A stretch of 5,492 bases of DNA from Bacteroidales bacterium (GTDB lineage: Bacteria > Bacteroidota > Bacteroidia > Bacteroidales > JAOZQN01), in assembly GCA_029938985.1 (NCBI GenBank), contig JAOZTW010000383.1, positions 1-5,492 of the forward strand, read 5' to 3'. The position numbers were made by a program, and so were the translations under genes. The notes beneath the pieces are model-generated. The model did not search any database and was not told the DNA's origin. It saw only the letters and a list, made by a program, of their open reading frames with translations. Shown in pieces: positions 1 to 5,492 of this stretch (its first letter is position 1; each line of letters begins with the position of its first letter).

Positions 1-66
1 TTGCCAAAAACATAGAAATTTTTACTTACTATCTAAATATTTAAAAGTCTCTAATGTAGTTAAAAC

Positions 67-215
67 AAAAAAGATAGCAAGTATTACTTGCTATCTTTTT
101 CTATTAGAGTGATTCAACTGGGATTCGTCGTGAAACACTGCAATTACCTGATAGTCTGCAATATAATGCAATTTTTTTTTGTCAAAAGGGTCAAATTAGG
201 GTTCTCTGTATTATT
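67..215 (-). ncRNA. Candidate structured small RNA, possibly 6S-like
   Basis: A Bacteroidota-type promoter and a strong intrinsic terminator bracket about 148 nt with no plausible minus-strand reading frame, which is the layout of a free-standing sRNA gene. By hand the transcript folds into a long interrupted rod. AGAG (207-204) pairs with CTCT (109-106). TTTGAC (195-190) pairs with GTTGAA (118-113), including G-U pairs. TTTG (186-183) pairs with CGAA (127-124). An inner stem of nine pairs with one mismatch joins 176-167 to 142-133, capped by a loop of about 24 nt. A rod with internal bulges plus its own promoter and terminator resembles 6S RNA, and a Bacteroidota family (6S-Flavo in Rfam) is known, but I cannot confirm membership from memory. 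The stretch near 125-110 resembles the 3' half of a tRNA T-arm and acceptor, but no matching 5' half exists. Start and end are estimates. Confidence 0.5.
68..100 (-). terminator. Intrinsic terminator, 15-bp perfect stem
   Basis: Bases 68-82 and 86-100 are perfect reverse complements around a 3-base loop. The upper half of the stem carries GATAGCAAGT and its complement; the lower part is A/T pairs. On the minus strand the stem runs into a T-rich tract (Ts down to base 67, a G, then four more Ts). It lies about 115 nt downstream of the minus-strand promoter at 222-253 and is the natural end of the small transcript starting there. The plus strand also ends in five Ts, so it could work in both directions, but no plus-strand gene is visible upstream in the window. 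Confidence 0.85.
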
Positions 216-221
216 ATTCTG

Positions 222-253
222 CAAAGTTAGGAAAATTATAATAACTTTGCAAA
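222..253 (-). promoter_or_regulatory. Bacteroidota-type promoter for the small RNA
   Basis: On the minus strand TTTG (253-250) is followed after 20 bases by TAACTTTG (229-222). This matches the -33 TTTG and -7 TAnnTTTG elements known for the primary sigma factor of Bacteroidota, with spacing in the accepted range. The expected start is near base 215. The same bases form an inverted repeat (GCAAAGTTA at 221-229 and TAACTTTGC at 242-250), so a -7-like box also points rightwards. That one has no TTTG at the right distance and no gene behind it. Confidence 0.7.
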
Positions 254-436
254 AAAATACTCATTTTATTATATCAAAATATTCGGGATAAATTTTGGAT
301 GTGTAAATTTATTTGTTTATGTTATTGAAAAAGAACTTCAAATTTTACTGTTGTCATTTTTAACTTTTTTTATTGATTTTATTATCATAATAGTTGTATC
401 TCAATGATGATAATATTTTTTCAAAAATCACTCAAT
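254..436. other. Non-coding gap downstream of the five-gene unit
   Basis: This very AT-rich stretch separates the stop codon at 437 from the small-RNA promoter. I see no reading frame with a credible product and no TTTG/TAnnTTTG pair in it. The only structure is an imperfectly placed inverted repeat, ATTATCAT at 381-388 against ATGATAAT at 407-414, with an 18-base loop. On the minus strand it is followed by A-rich, not T-rich, sequence, so it is not a convincing intrinsic terminator for the operon. The operon's 3' end is therefore not defined by the sequence. Bases 1-66, left of the sRNA terminator, are also AT-rich and hold nothing I can call. Confidence 0.4.
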
Positions 437-937
437 TTATTGCCTTTTTTTTGTAGATATTATTAATACTTTTTCAAAGCTATTTTTATTATTGTCGGGT
501 ATCGAAACTACAAAATCATCTGTAATATATTTGTATTCATCTCGTTGTTCTGTTTGTACTTTTTTCATTTTTTTTGTACTAGCGTTAAGTTGCAAACGCT
601 CTCTTCCAAAAGGAGCGGCAATAATAAAACTATAAGGTAACTCATATTCTTTATCAACCAAATCAGAGCTAATCTTTTTGTTCTCGAGCAACAATAGTCT
701 TTCGCCGTTTTGTAAATAATAAATTAATTGCAAATAACATTTTTTGTTAGCTTTAATGCGAATACGCATTTGCTCATCCTCTATGAATTCTAAATAGCTC
801 GTTCCTTTGTTAGTAATAATTTCTACTTCAAGTTGTTTTTCTGCAAAAAAACCAACATCGTTAATATAAGCTAATACTGTAAAAACAGTACCAATAACAG
901 CTGTAATACTTAAAATAATTTTAATAGTTTTTTTCAT
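437..937 (-). CDS. Membrane-anchored DUF4384-like domain protein
   Basis: 166 residues. After MKK, residues 5-24 form a hydrophobic segment without a clear cleavage site, so it is probably an N-terminal anchor with the rest in the periplasm; an uncleaved signal is the alternative. Residues about 48-122 look like a DUF4384 domain. There is an opening strand with regular hydrophobic alternation (MRIRIKANKKCYLQLIYYL), a turn before GERLLLL, an ELP motif near 99-101, and the characteristic AAPFGRERLQL stretch (107-117), where the P-x-G-x-E pattern is P109, G111, E113. The tail (123-166) is charged and ends in KKRQ. DUF4384 is a non-enzymatic beta domain known in other bacteria as an accessory domain fused to caspase-like peptidases and other modules; its exact role is unknown. 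This is the last gene of the unit, starting 9 nt after the stop of the barrel gene. The domain call rests on motif memory and is fairly secure; the function is unknown. Confidence 0.8.
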   Translation of the reverse strand: MKKTIKIILSITAVIGTVFTVLAYINDVGFFAEKQLEVEIITNKGTSYLEFIEDEQMRIRIKANKKCYLQLIYYLQNGERLLLLENKKISSDLVDKEYELPYSFIIAAPFGRERLQLNASTKKMKKVQTEQRDEYKYITDDFVVSIPDNNKNSFEKVLIISTKKRQ

Positions 938-946
938 GTGTAAAAT

Positions 947-1981
947 TTATTTATCTTTATATTTATAATACTTTTCTACATTTGATTGATTTGTAATATG
1001 ATAGTATAATTTTAACTTTATATAAATATCTGACTTACCTGTAATCTCTCTTGTTTGAAAAACGGTATGATGATCATCTATATTTTGTGAAAGATAATAT
1101 TCATCCATATTTGTGTTTTGTTGATAAGCCATCTTGTTTACCCAATCCAAAGAGAAGCCTATTTTCAAAGGACTCAGTAAATAAGTAAAACCTATTGAAA
1201 AAAATGGTTGGAATGGTAGTTTCGTTTTTATTCTTTGAGAGCTAATTTTGTCTTCTAAATTATAATTAGTATAAAATCCGTATCGTTCAATATCGTGTAA
1301 TGGTAGTTGCTTGCCACCATATCGTTCGTAAACTCCATGATATGTATAAGTACCTTTATAGTTAATTTTCAATGTGTTATATAGATGTATTTTTACGCCT
1401 ACTTTTAATTCACATTCAATCAATTTTTCAATAATAGAAAATTTTAAATTACCAGAAATAGGTGTAGTGTAACTTACTAATCTGATGTTTTCATTAATAT
1501 TGTTACCATAAATATATTTGTAATAGTTTTCTGCATCTTTATCTGTGTGAGCAAAATTGTCAACATAATTTGAGTAAGTAAGTTGAGTTAAATAAGTATT
1601 TCGTTCCAAGCCAATAAAACTTATACCCCATTTTAATGTTGAAAAATCTGTAAAGTACCAATCAAATTCGAAACTAAAATTACTTATTCCTAAAGCGTTA
1701 GCAGATGAAACAGCATCTGAAAATTTGCTATTAGCTATACTATTTAATTGGCTGTTGGTATGTGAATACCAATTGACAGAAAAATACACTATTACAGGAG
1801 GAGGCATATAAGCTGTTCTAAATATGTTTACAAATAATTGTCGTTTTCCTTCTTTGTAAGATTGATTGTAACCTTTAGTATATAAAGATAGTTCATTACG
1901 AGTACTGTCTTTTTGAGAAAATGTATTTATTGAGAATAATATTAAAAAAACAGTAATTATTATTTTGAAATTATTTGTCAT
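947..1981 (-). CDS. Predicted outer-membrane beta-barrel protein, unknown family
   Basis: 344 residues from the ATG at 1981-1979. A frame-extending TTG lies three codons upstream at 1990. I prefer the ATG because the protein then begins with a compact signal peptide (MTNNFK, a hydrophobic core to residue 16, likely cleavage after S22 before QKD). The mature part has no hydrophobic helix long enough to span a membrane. Instead it is rich in Tyr, Phe, Asn and Ser, with repeated short alternating stretches typical of amphipathic strands, for example FQPFFSIGFTY, LKIGFSLDWV and, close to the C terminus, DIYIKLKLYYHI. Loops between them are polar and Asn/Tyr/Asp-rich. This fits a Bacteroidota outer-membrane barrel of perhaps 10-14 strands. 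It lacks the N-terminal pattern I associate with PorP/SprF, and it ends in a charged Tyr/Lys tail after the last strand rather than a terminal aromatic residue. It overlaps the upstream propeller-VWA gene by 11 nt, so translation is probably coupled. The barrel call is inference from composition. Confidence 0.75.
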   Translation of the reverse strand: MTNNFKIIITVFLILFSINTFSQKDSTRNELSLYTKGYNQSYKEGKRQLFVNIFRTAYMPPPVIVYFSVNWYSHTNSQLNSIANSKFSDAVSSANALGISNFSFEFDWYFTDFSTLKWGISFIGLERNTYLTQLTYSNYVDNFAHTDKDAENYYKYIYGNNINENIRLVSYTTPISGNLKFSIIEKLIECELKVGVKIHLYNTLKINYKGTYTYHGVYERYGGKQLPLHDIERYGFYTNYNLEDKISSQRIKTKLPFQPFFSIGFTYLLSPLKIGFSLDWVNKMAYQQNTNMDEYYLSQNIDDHHTVFQTREITGKSDIYIKLKLYYHITNQSNVEKYYKYKDK

Positions 1982-3578
1982 TTTTGTCAAATGTTATATA
2001 GTCTATACTAAATGGGGTTTTTATGTAAGTCTCTTTTATAATGGTTTTTAATTTGGTATCAATTGGATTTCCTCGTCCATCTGTAAAAACAATAATTCTA
2101 TTATTACCTCCATCTATATAACTTTGAGTAATAATCTTAAGAGCAACTAAATAAGCATTTTCATGTGTTATATTTATAGATTCTTTTACCAACTCACCAC
2201 TTCTGTTTCTATATTGAGAATATTTTATTATTTCATAATTTTCAATTTTTTTATACGAAAATTCTTTTTTATCTCTACTTTCAAACACAGTATCTGTACT
2301 TATTAACTTACAAAGCGAAGCATTGTCTTTACTTTTTATTTTTCTTATTTTTTTTAAAATACTCCTTGAATCATTGGCAGTAGTGCTTATGTAATTAAAA
2401 TAGCTACCTTTTGCAATACTATCAACATAATCATATCCAATTATTGATATTTGGTCTAATGGGTTTAAGTAAGCTAACCATAATTTTATGGTTTGTTTTA
2501 TTTTTCTTAATTCTGATTTTTTTAATGAAGAGTCTATTATAAAAACTATATTTTTTTTGCTAGTAGCAGTTGTTATAGTTTTGGTTTTAAAACACCATAA
2601 ACCACTGGTTTTTGTTCCTATCCAAATTTTTGTACTGTCTGATTTATATTTTTCAGTACGTATTGATAGTGGAATTATTTCATTTTTTTTGTTTTCGATT
2701 TTGTTTTTATAATCATCATAAAAATCAAAAGTTTCCCAATAACCTCTCACATCATAACGTATTATTTTTGATGATGCTATCCATAAATTACCACCATGGT
2801 CTAAAAACATATCTTCTACTTTTTCTATTTTTTTCAATTTATTTCGCTGTACATTTGATTTTGCTGTTGTTCCATGATTGCTTACCAAAATTTTCCATTC
2901 ATGGCGTTCACGATGATATTTCCAAATCTTATCATGTCCTGCACAAAACATAACACTGTCATTGCCTACTATTTGATTTACTTTATATTTAGGAGCTTTT
3001 CGTGATGTTTCAAATTCAAAAGTTTTATCTTTTTCATTATAAGTATATATTCCTTTATTAGTGCCTATCCATATTTTATTGTCATTATCTACATAAAGAC
3101 AATTTACTGAGGCTGTTTGTTCTTTGTCATCAGTAAAATAAGTATATTTTTGATTTTTTTTATTAAATTGAATAAATCCTAACTCTGAAGGGTCAGGAAA
3201 TAATATATTATCACTTTCGTCAAAAGCAATATCCTTTACATTATAACTATCAGATGCAAATAAGTGTCTTACTGTAGGGTTGTTTAAGTTAAAAACTTCG
3301 CCTCTATCTTTTACACACCAAACATGGCTTTTGTCATTGTTGATAAGATAAATTGTTTCATTCTTGGTGCCAGCAACAATATTTACACAGTTGTTTTGCA
3401 ACAAAAAAACTCCATTACTAGATACATTCAGATACTTATCACCTCCCAAAATTGAAATATCTGTTATTCTTCCGTATTCTTGATAATTTTCATATTTTGT
3501 AATTCTATCAATATCATTTTGTGATATTACAAATTGTGTTGCTACAAAAAATAATATTACTGTAAAAATTGATTTCAT
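1971..3578 (-). CDS. Secreted beta-propeller/VWA fusion protein
   Basis: 535 residues. A signal peptide covers about residues 1-19 (hydrophobic core, then VIS before Q20). Residues about 30-330 contain repeats of the two-component-regulator propeller type (Reg_prop). The clearest is VNCLYVDNDNKIWIGTNKGI near 158-177; others are near 114-138, 254-277 (with GGNLWIASS) and 302-330 (with KIWIGTKTSGLW), and weaker ones lie before residue 100, suggesting a six- or seven-bladed propeller. Residues about 342-530 form a von Willebrand factor A domain. It has the first strand NIVFIID, a helix, the strand QISIIGYD, and the late strand RIIVFTDG with D500. The metal site looks degraded: the DxSxS motif reads D349-S-S351-L-K353. 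The distance from D349 to D500 is about 151 residues, longer than usual, because of a charged insert near 420-470. No kinase or membrane helix follows, so this is not a sensor kinase. It starts directly after the TAA of the coiled-coil gene with no gap. Probable role: binding or scaffolding in the periplasm or at the outer membrane (inference). Confidence 0.85.
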   Translation of the reverse strand: MKSIFTVILFFVATQFVISQNDIDRITKYENYQEYGRITDISILGGDKYLNVSSNGVFLLQNNCVNIVAGTKNETIYLINNDKSHVWCVKDRGEVFNLNNPTVRHLFASDSYNVKDIAFDESDNILFPDPSELGFIQFNKKNQKYTYFTDDKEQTASVNCLYVDNDNKIWIGTNKGIYTYNEKDKTFEFETSRKAPKYKVNQIVGNDSVMFCAGHDKIWKYHRERHEWKILVSNHGTTAKSNVQRNKLKKIEKVEDMFLDHGGNLWIASSKIIRYDVRGYWETFDFYDDYKNKIENKKNEIIPLSIRTEKYKSDSTKIWIGTKTSGLWCFKTKTITTATSKKNIVFIIDSSLKKSELRKIKQTIKLWLAYLNPLDQISIIGYDYVDSIAKGSYFNYISTTANDSRSILKKIRKIKSKDNASLCKLISTDTVFESRDKKEFSYKKIENYEIIKYSQYRNRSGELVKESINITHENAYLVALKIITQSYIDGGNNRIIVFTDGRGNPIDTKLKTIIKETYIKTPFSIDYITFDKNDK

Positions 3579-4475
3579 TTATTTTTTCTTTTTTAAATTA
3601 AACTTATTGTTTTTTGGAGTTATAAATATAAGCGGTCTATCTTTTCTCGTCTCTGGGTCAATATTATCTATTTCAAACTTAATACTATATTTGCCTTTTG
3701 GTGTTTTATTTGTATTTTGTTCTTCTCTATCCCAACGAAATTCACCATTTAAAAGTACAAGAGTACCTTTATCAAACGTTTTTGCTCCTCGTTTTATAAT
3801 GTATCTAATATCCTTACCTTTTATTGATTCGTTTCCCCCAAACCTTATTATTACTCTTTCTGCCTTATGATTTTTTTTGGTTTTTGGTTTTTTATTAATA
3901 GCTTTTTCCGAAATATTTCCGTTTTTATCTACCACATCAATAATTAGAGAGTTGTTAAGAATATCTTGCAATCTATACCATTCTAAAAGATCAGTAGTTG
4001 CTTTCAATTTGTTTTTTGTTTCTGTGAGTTCAATATCTTTTTGTTTTAACTGTCTAACTTTTGCTTCTTTTCTTTTTTTTTCTGCATCTCTTTCTTTTTC
4101 TGTTTCTATTAACTTTTTATTCGTCACTTTTAGCTCTTTTTCTTTTGCAATCAAGCGTGTGTTTGTTGTATCAAATCTATTCTCCCATACATCTCTTTCT
4201 TTTTTATAACTTAATGCTTTTCTTTTCCAGTAATTTCTGTCTGATGTAATAGCCGAACAGTCGCTTTTCTTTGAATTGTCGGCTTGTAAATCGCCATTGT
4301 CTTTTTTAAGACGATTGATCTCTGCATTTTTGGATATAACTAAATCCATACGACTTTCAGACTCAATTCGCAATTTTTCAATATACACTTTACACGCAGG
4401 GTCAACTCCAAAACATTGTGAATATACATTTATTATTGAAAAAAACAAAAAAAAAAGTAACAGTATTTTTTTCAT
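3579..4475 (-). CDS. Secreted coiled-coil protein with C-terminal beta-rich domain
   Basis: 298 residues. The signal peptide is MKKILLLFFLFFS..., with likely cleavage after VYS (residue 19), leaving Q20 and C21. The Cys is not in a lipobox context. C21 and C28 bracket a short FGVDPA loop that could form a disulfide; C73 is the only other visible Cys. Residues about 30-168 are almost entirely Lys/Glu/Arg/Asp/Leu with heptad-like spacing and no proline, a long coiled coil that probably makes an elongated oligomer. A Lys-rich linker (about 190-206) leads to a compact domain (about 207-288) with predicted strands VIIRFGG, IRYIIKRG, TLVLLNGEFRWD and GKYSIKFEID, then PLIFITP. The GKYSIKFEI strand recalls Ig-like or FlgD-like beta sandwiches, but I do not recognise the family. 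The tail ends in five charged or lysine residues. It starts 1 nt after the stop of the lipoprotein gene. Function unknown; a periplasmic spacer or adaptor is plausible. Confidence 0.8.
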   Translation of the reverse strand: MKKILLLFFLFFSIINVYSQCFGVDPACKVYIEKLRIESESRMDLVISKNAEINRLKKDNGDLQADNSKKSDCSAITSDRNYWKRKALSYKKERDVWENRFDTTNTRLIAKEKELKVTNKKLIETEKERDAEKKRKEAKVRQLKQKDIELTETKNKLKATTDLLEWYRLQDILNNSLIIDVVDKNGNISEKAINKKPKTKKNHKAERVIIRFGGNESIKGKDIRYIIKRGAKTFDKGTLVLLNGEFRWDREEQNTNKTPKGKYSIKFEIDNIDPETRKDRPLIFITPKNNKFNLKKKK

Positions 4476-4476
4476 A

Positions 4477-5058
4477 TTATTTTAAATTAATATTTTTAAA
4501 ATTATTAAATTTTTGTTCATAAGACAATAAAATTGAATCAGTATTTTGTAATTCATCTTTTATATATTCTAAATTTGTTTCTTCAATTTTAGATACATTG
4601 AATTTGGTAATCTCATTCATATTCATAATTTCCATTTCTATGTCTGATATCAAATGCCGAATTTCTTTTTTTGATGTATTCTTCTTTTTTTTTATATTAT
4701 CCAAAAACTTCTCAAACTCAGTAGTAAGTTCAAAATAATCTATTTTTTTATAAATAATTTGTTTTTGAATCTTTGTTTTTGGTGCGTCTTTGTCATTTAT
4801 AAATTGTTCATATTTTTGCAACTCTATTTTAAGTTTTTTAGAATATTTATCTTCTATCTGTTTTTGATAAACAGGATCAAACTCTTTTTCTAAATTTTCA
4901 AAATCATCTGGGTTTACAACAACTCCATTTATTTCGAAACTACTACTATCATTTTCGTTTCCACTATTATTATTACTATTTTTGTTTCCACAAGCATAAG
5001 TTAATACCAAAAAAAATGATACTACTAAAATAAATTTATAATTTCTTTTTGTTTTCAT
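4477..5058 (-). CDS. Putative lipoprotein with charged helical region
   Basis: 193 residues and the first gene of the unit. A basic N terminus (KTKRNYK) and hydrophobic core (9-19) lead to the lipobox LTYAC, with the lipidated Cys at position 23. A flexible Asn/Ser/Gly-rich linker (24-40) follows. The next residues are GNKNSN rather than an acidic run, so the known Bacteroidota surface-export signal for lipoproteins is not evident, and an inner-leaflet, periplasm-facing location is the simpler guess. After a short FEINGVVVNP stretch, residues about 52-190 are rich in Lys, Glu, Asp and Ile and predicted mostly helical, with possible coiled-coil segments near 63-88 and 112-190. No enzyme motif is visible and I do not recognise a family. 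The ATG at 5058 sits about 25 nt downstream of the predicted start of transcription, with an AT-rich leader and no Shine-Dalgarno, as is usual in this phylum. It may anchor the downstream coiled-coil partner to a membrane (inference). Confidence 0.8.
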   Translation of the reverse strand: MKTKRNYKFILVVSFFLVLTYACGNKNSNNNSGNENDSSSFEINGVVVNPDDFENLEKEFDPVYQKQIEDKYSKKLKIELQKYEQFINDKDAPKTKIQKQIIYKKIDYFELTTEFEKFLDNIKKKKNTSKKEIRHLISDIEMEIMNMNEITKFNVSKIEETNLEYIKDELQNTDSILLSYEQKFNNFKNINLK

Positions 5059-5078
5059 GTTAAATTATATTAAATTTG
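5048..5078 (+). promoter_or_regulatory. Predicted promoter of the divergent adhesin-like gene
   Basis: TTTG at 5048-5051 and TAAATTTG at 5071-5078 are separated by 19 bases, a full match to the Bacteroidota -33/-7 consensus. The start would be near 5085, about 43 nt before the ATG at 5128. The -33 box lies inside the first codons of the lipoprotein gene on the other strand. Such short motifs arise by chance in DNA this AT-rich, which limits confidence. Confidence 0.5.
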
Positions 5079-5089
5079 TAAAATTTTCG

Positions 5090-5120
5090 CAAAGATATTA
5101 TTTTTATTAAAACTAAAAAA
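5090..5120 (-). promoter_or_regulatory. Predicted promoter of the five-gene unit
   Basis: On the minus strand TATCTTTG at 5097-5090 is a full match to the Bacteroidota -7 element TAnnTTTG and is followed by C, as often seen. The -33 box is poor: the region 5120-5113 reads T-rich with TTAG rather than TTTG. Transcription should start near 5083, giving a leader of about 25 nt before the ATG at 5058. No other promoter of comparable quality was found between the five genes, in line with their near-zero spacing. Confidence 0.55.
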
Positions 5121-5127
5121 TATAAAT

Positions 5128-5492
5128 ATGAAATATTTATTAAAAATTATTTTTTTCTTGCTTTTTGTATTATTATTTTCTATAAAAACAGAAGCTCAAA
5201 TAACATTAAACATCAGTGCAGATAACAATTCTATTTGTATGGGAGCTACTGTAGTACTGACAGTTGAGGCGAGTGGAGGTGTGGAACCATACGATTTTTC
5301 GTGGTCACCCTCCGAATTTTTACTTACCAACAATGTGGAAATAGTTAAAGGAGTACCTAATGAAACTATGACTTTTTCTATTACTGTTACCGATAGCAAT
5401 CTTGAAACAAAGTCTGGAGATATAGAAATTATTGTTCACCCAAAACCGATAGCAAATTTTACGCCATCAGATGGTAGCACTGTTTGTGATGG
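5128..5492 (+). CDS. Secreted surface protein with SprB/PKD-like repeats (5' part)
   Basis: The frame opens at ATG 5128 and stays open for 121 codons to the window edge, so the C terminus is missing. Residues 1-23 are a signal peptide (MKYLLK, long hydrophobic core, cleavage probably after TEA before Q24). Residues about 25-103 form one Ig-fold repeat with the pattern common in large Bacteroidota surface proteins: a C-x-G start (C37-M-G39), VVLTVEASGGVEPYDFSWSP (42-61), then FSITVTDSN (83-91) and a closing IEIIVHPKP. A second repeat begins with PIANFTP and a new C-x-G (C120-D-G), about 83 residues after the first. This architecture is typical of SprB-like or PKD-rich proteins, usually secreted by the type IX system through a C-terminal signal not visible here. 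The start is preceded by an A-rich leader without Shine-Dalgarno. It is transcribed away from the five-gene unit across a 69-bp gap. An adhesin or motility role is likely by family but not shown. Confidence 0.85.
   Translation, partial: MKYLLKIIFFLLFVLLFSIKTEAQITLNISADNNSICMGATVVLTVEASGGVEPYDFSWSPSEFLLTNNVEIVKGVPNETMTFSITVTDSNLETKSGDIEIIVHPKPIANFTPSDGSTVCD

Noticed and set aside
24..96. Near-duplicate ACTTACTATCT (24-34) and ACTTGCTATCT (86-96)
   Set aside because: Ten of eleven bases match, but the flanks do not align and the second copy is simply the right arm of the terminator; probably chance in AT-rich DNA.
101..180. A tRNA gene on the minus strand
   Set aside because: Only a 3' T-arm/acceptor-like fragment is present; the matching 5' acceptor strand, D-arm and anticodon arm are missing.
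88..291. Plus-strand reading frame of 67 codons
   Set aside because: It runs antisense across the predicted small RNA and its promoter. The translation has the low-complexity look of non-coding AT-rich DNA, and no initiation context or homology is recognisable.
381..414. Inverted repeat as operon terminator
   Set aside because: The stem is only eight A/T-rich pairs with an 18-base loop, and the minus strand continues with A-rich sequence instead of a T tract.
1982..1990. Upstream TTG start for the barrel gene
   Set aside because: The ATG at 1981-1979 gives a cleaner signal peptide and a shorter overlap with the preceding gene; TTG starts are uncommon.
2488..2953. Two overlapping plus-strand frames rich in Phe and Leu
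   Set aside because: They are antisense shadows of the Lys/Glu/Asn-rich propeller-VWA gene; the Phe/Leu bias is what its complement would give.
3607..4485. Several plus-strand frames rich in Phe, Ser and Leu
   Set aside because: They are mirror images of the coiled-coil gene on the other strand, mutually overlapping, with no gene-like starts.
5196..5399. Minus-strand frame of 67 codons
   Set aside because: It lies wholly opposite the first repeat of the adhesin-like gene, which has a clear signal peptide and domain pattern.

Overview
The window is very AT-rich. It has A-rich, Shine-Dalgarno-free leaders, promoter elements of the TTTG / TAnnTTTG type, and a set of exported proteins built from Reg_prop-like propeller repeats, VWA, DUF4384 and an SprB/PKD-like adhesin module. 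Together these point to a member of the Bacteroidota, probably a flavobacterium or close relative. No genus can be assigned from the sequence alone.

Layout. (i) Bases 1-436 hold no convincing protein gene. They do hold what looks like a complete small-RNA unit on the minus strand: a strong Bacteroidota-type promoter (222-253), about 148 nt of transcript that can fold as an interrupted rod, and a 15-bp perfect-stem intrinsic terminator (68-100). A 6S-like RNA is one possibility, but this is untested. (ii) Bases 437-5058 are five minus-strand genes in one tight transcription unit, read from right to left. They are a lipoprotein with a long charged helical region, a secreted coiled-coil protein with a C-terminal beta-rich domain, a secreted beta-propeller/VWA fusion, a predicted outer-membrane beta-barrel protein, and a membrane-anchored DUF4384-like protein. 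Junctions are 1 nt, 0 nt, an 11-nt overlap and 9 nt, so co-translation is likely. (iii) Bases 5059-5127 are a 69-bp divergent control region with two interlocked promoters. (iv) From 5128 a plus-strand gene begins for a large secreted surface protein with Ig/PKD/SprB-like repeats; it runs off the right edge.

Working together (inference). Every product of the five-gene unit carries a Sec-type signal, lipobox or N-terminal anchor, and none has an obvious enzyme active site. The set reads as structural or scaffolding parts of an envelope assembly: lipoprotein, coiled coil, two protein-interaction folds (propeller and VWA), a barrel and DUF4384. It may be linked to the divergently transcribed adhesin-like protein. 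I do not recognise it as a named system. No CRISPR array, insertion sequence, tRNA or rRNA was seen.
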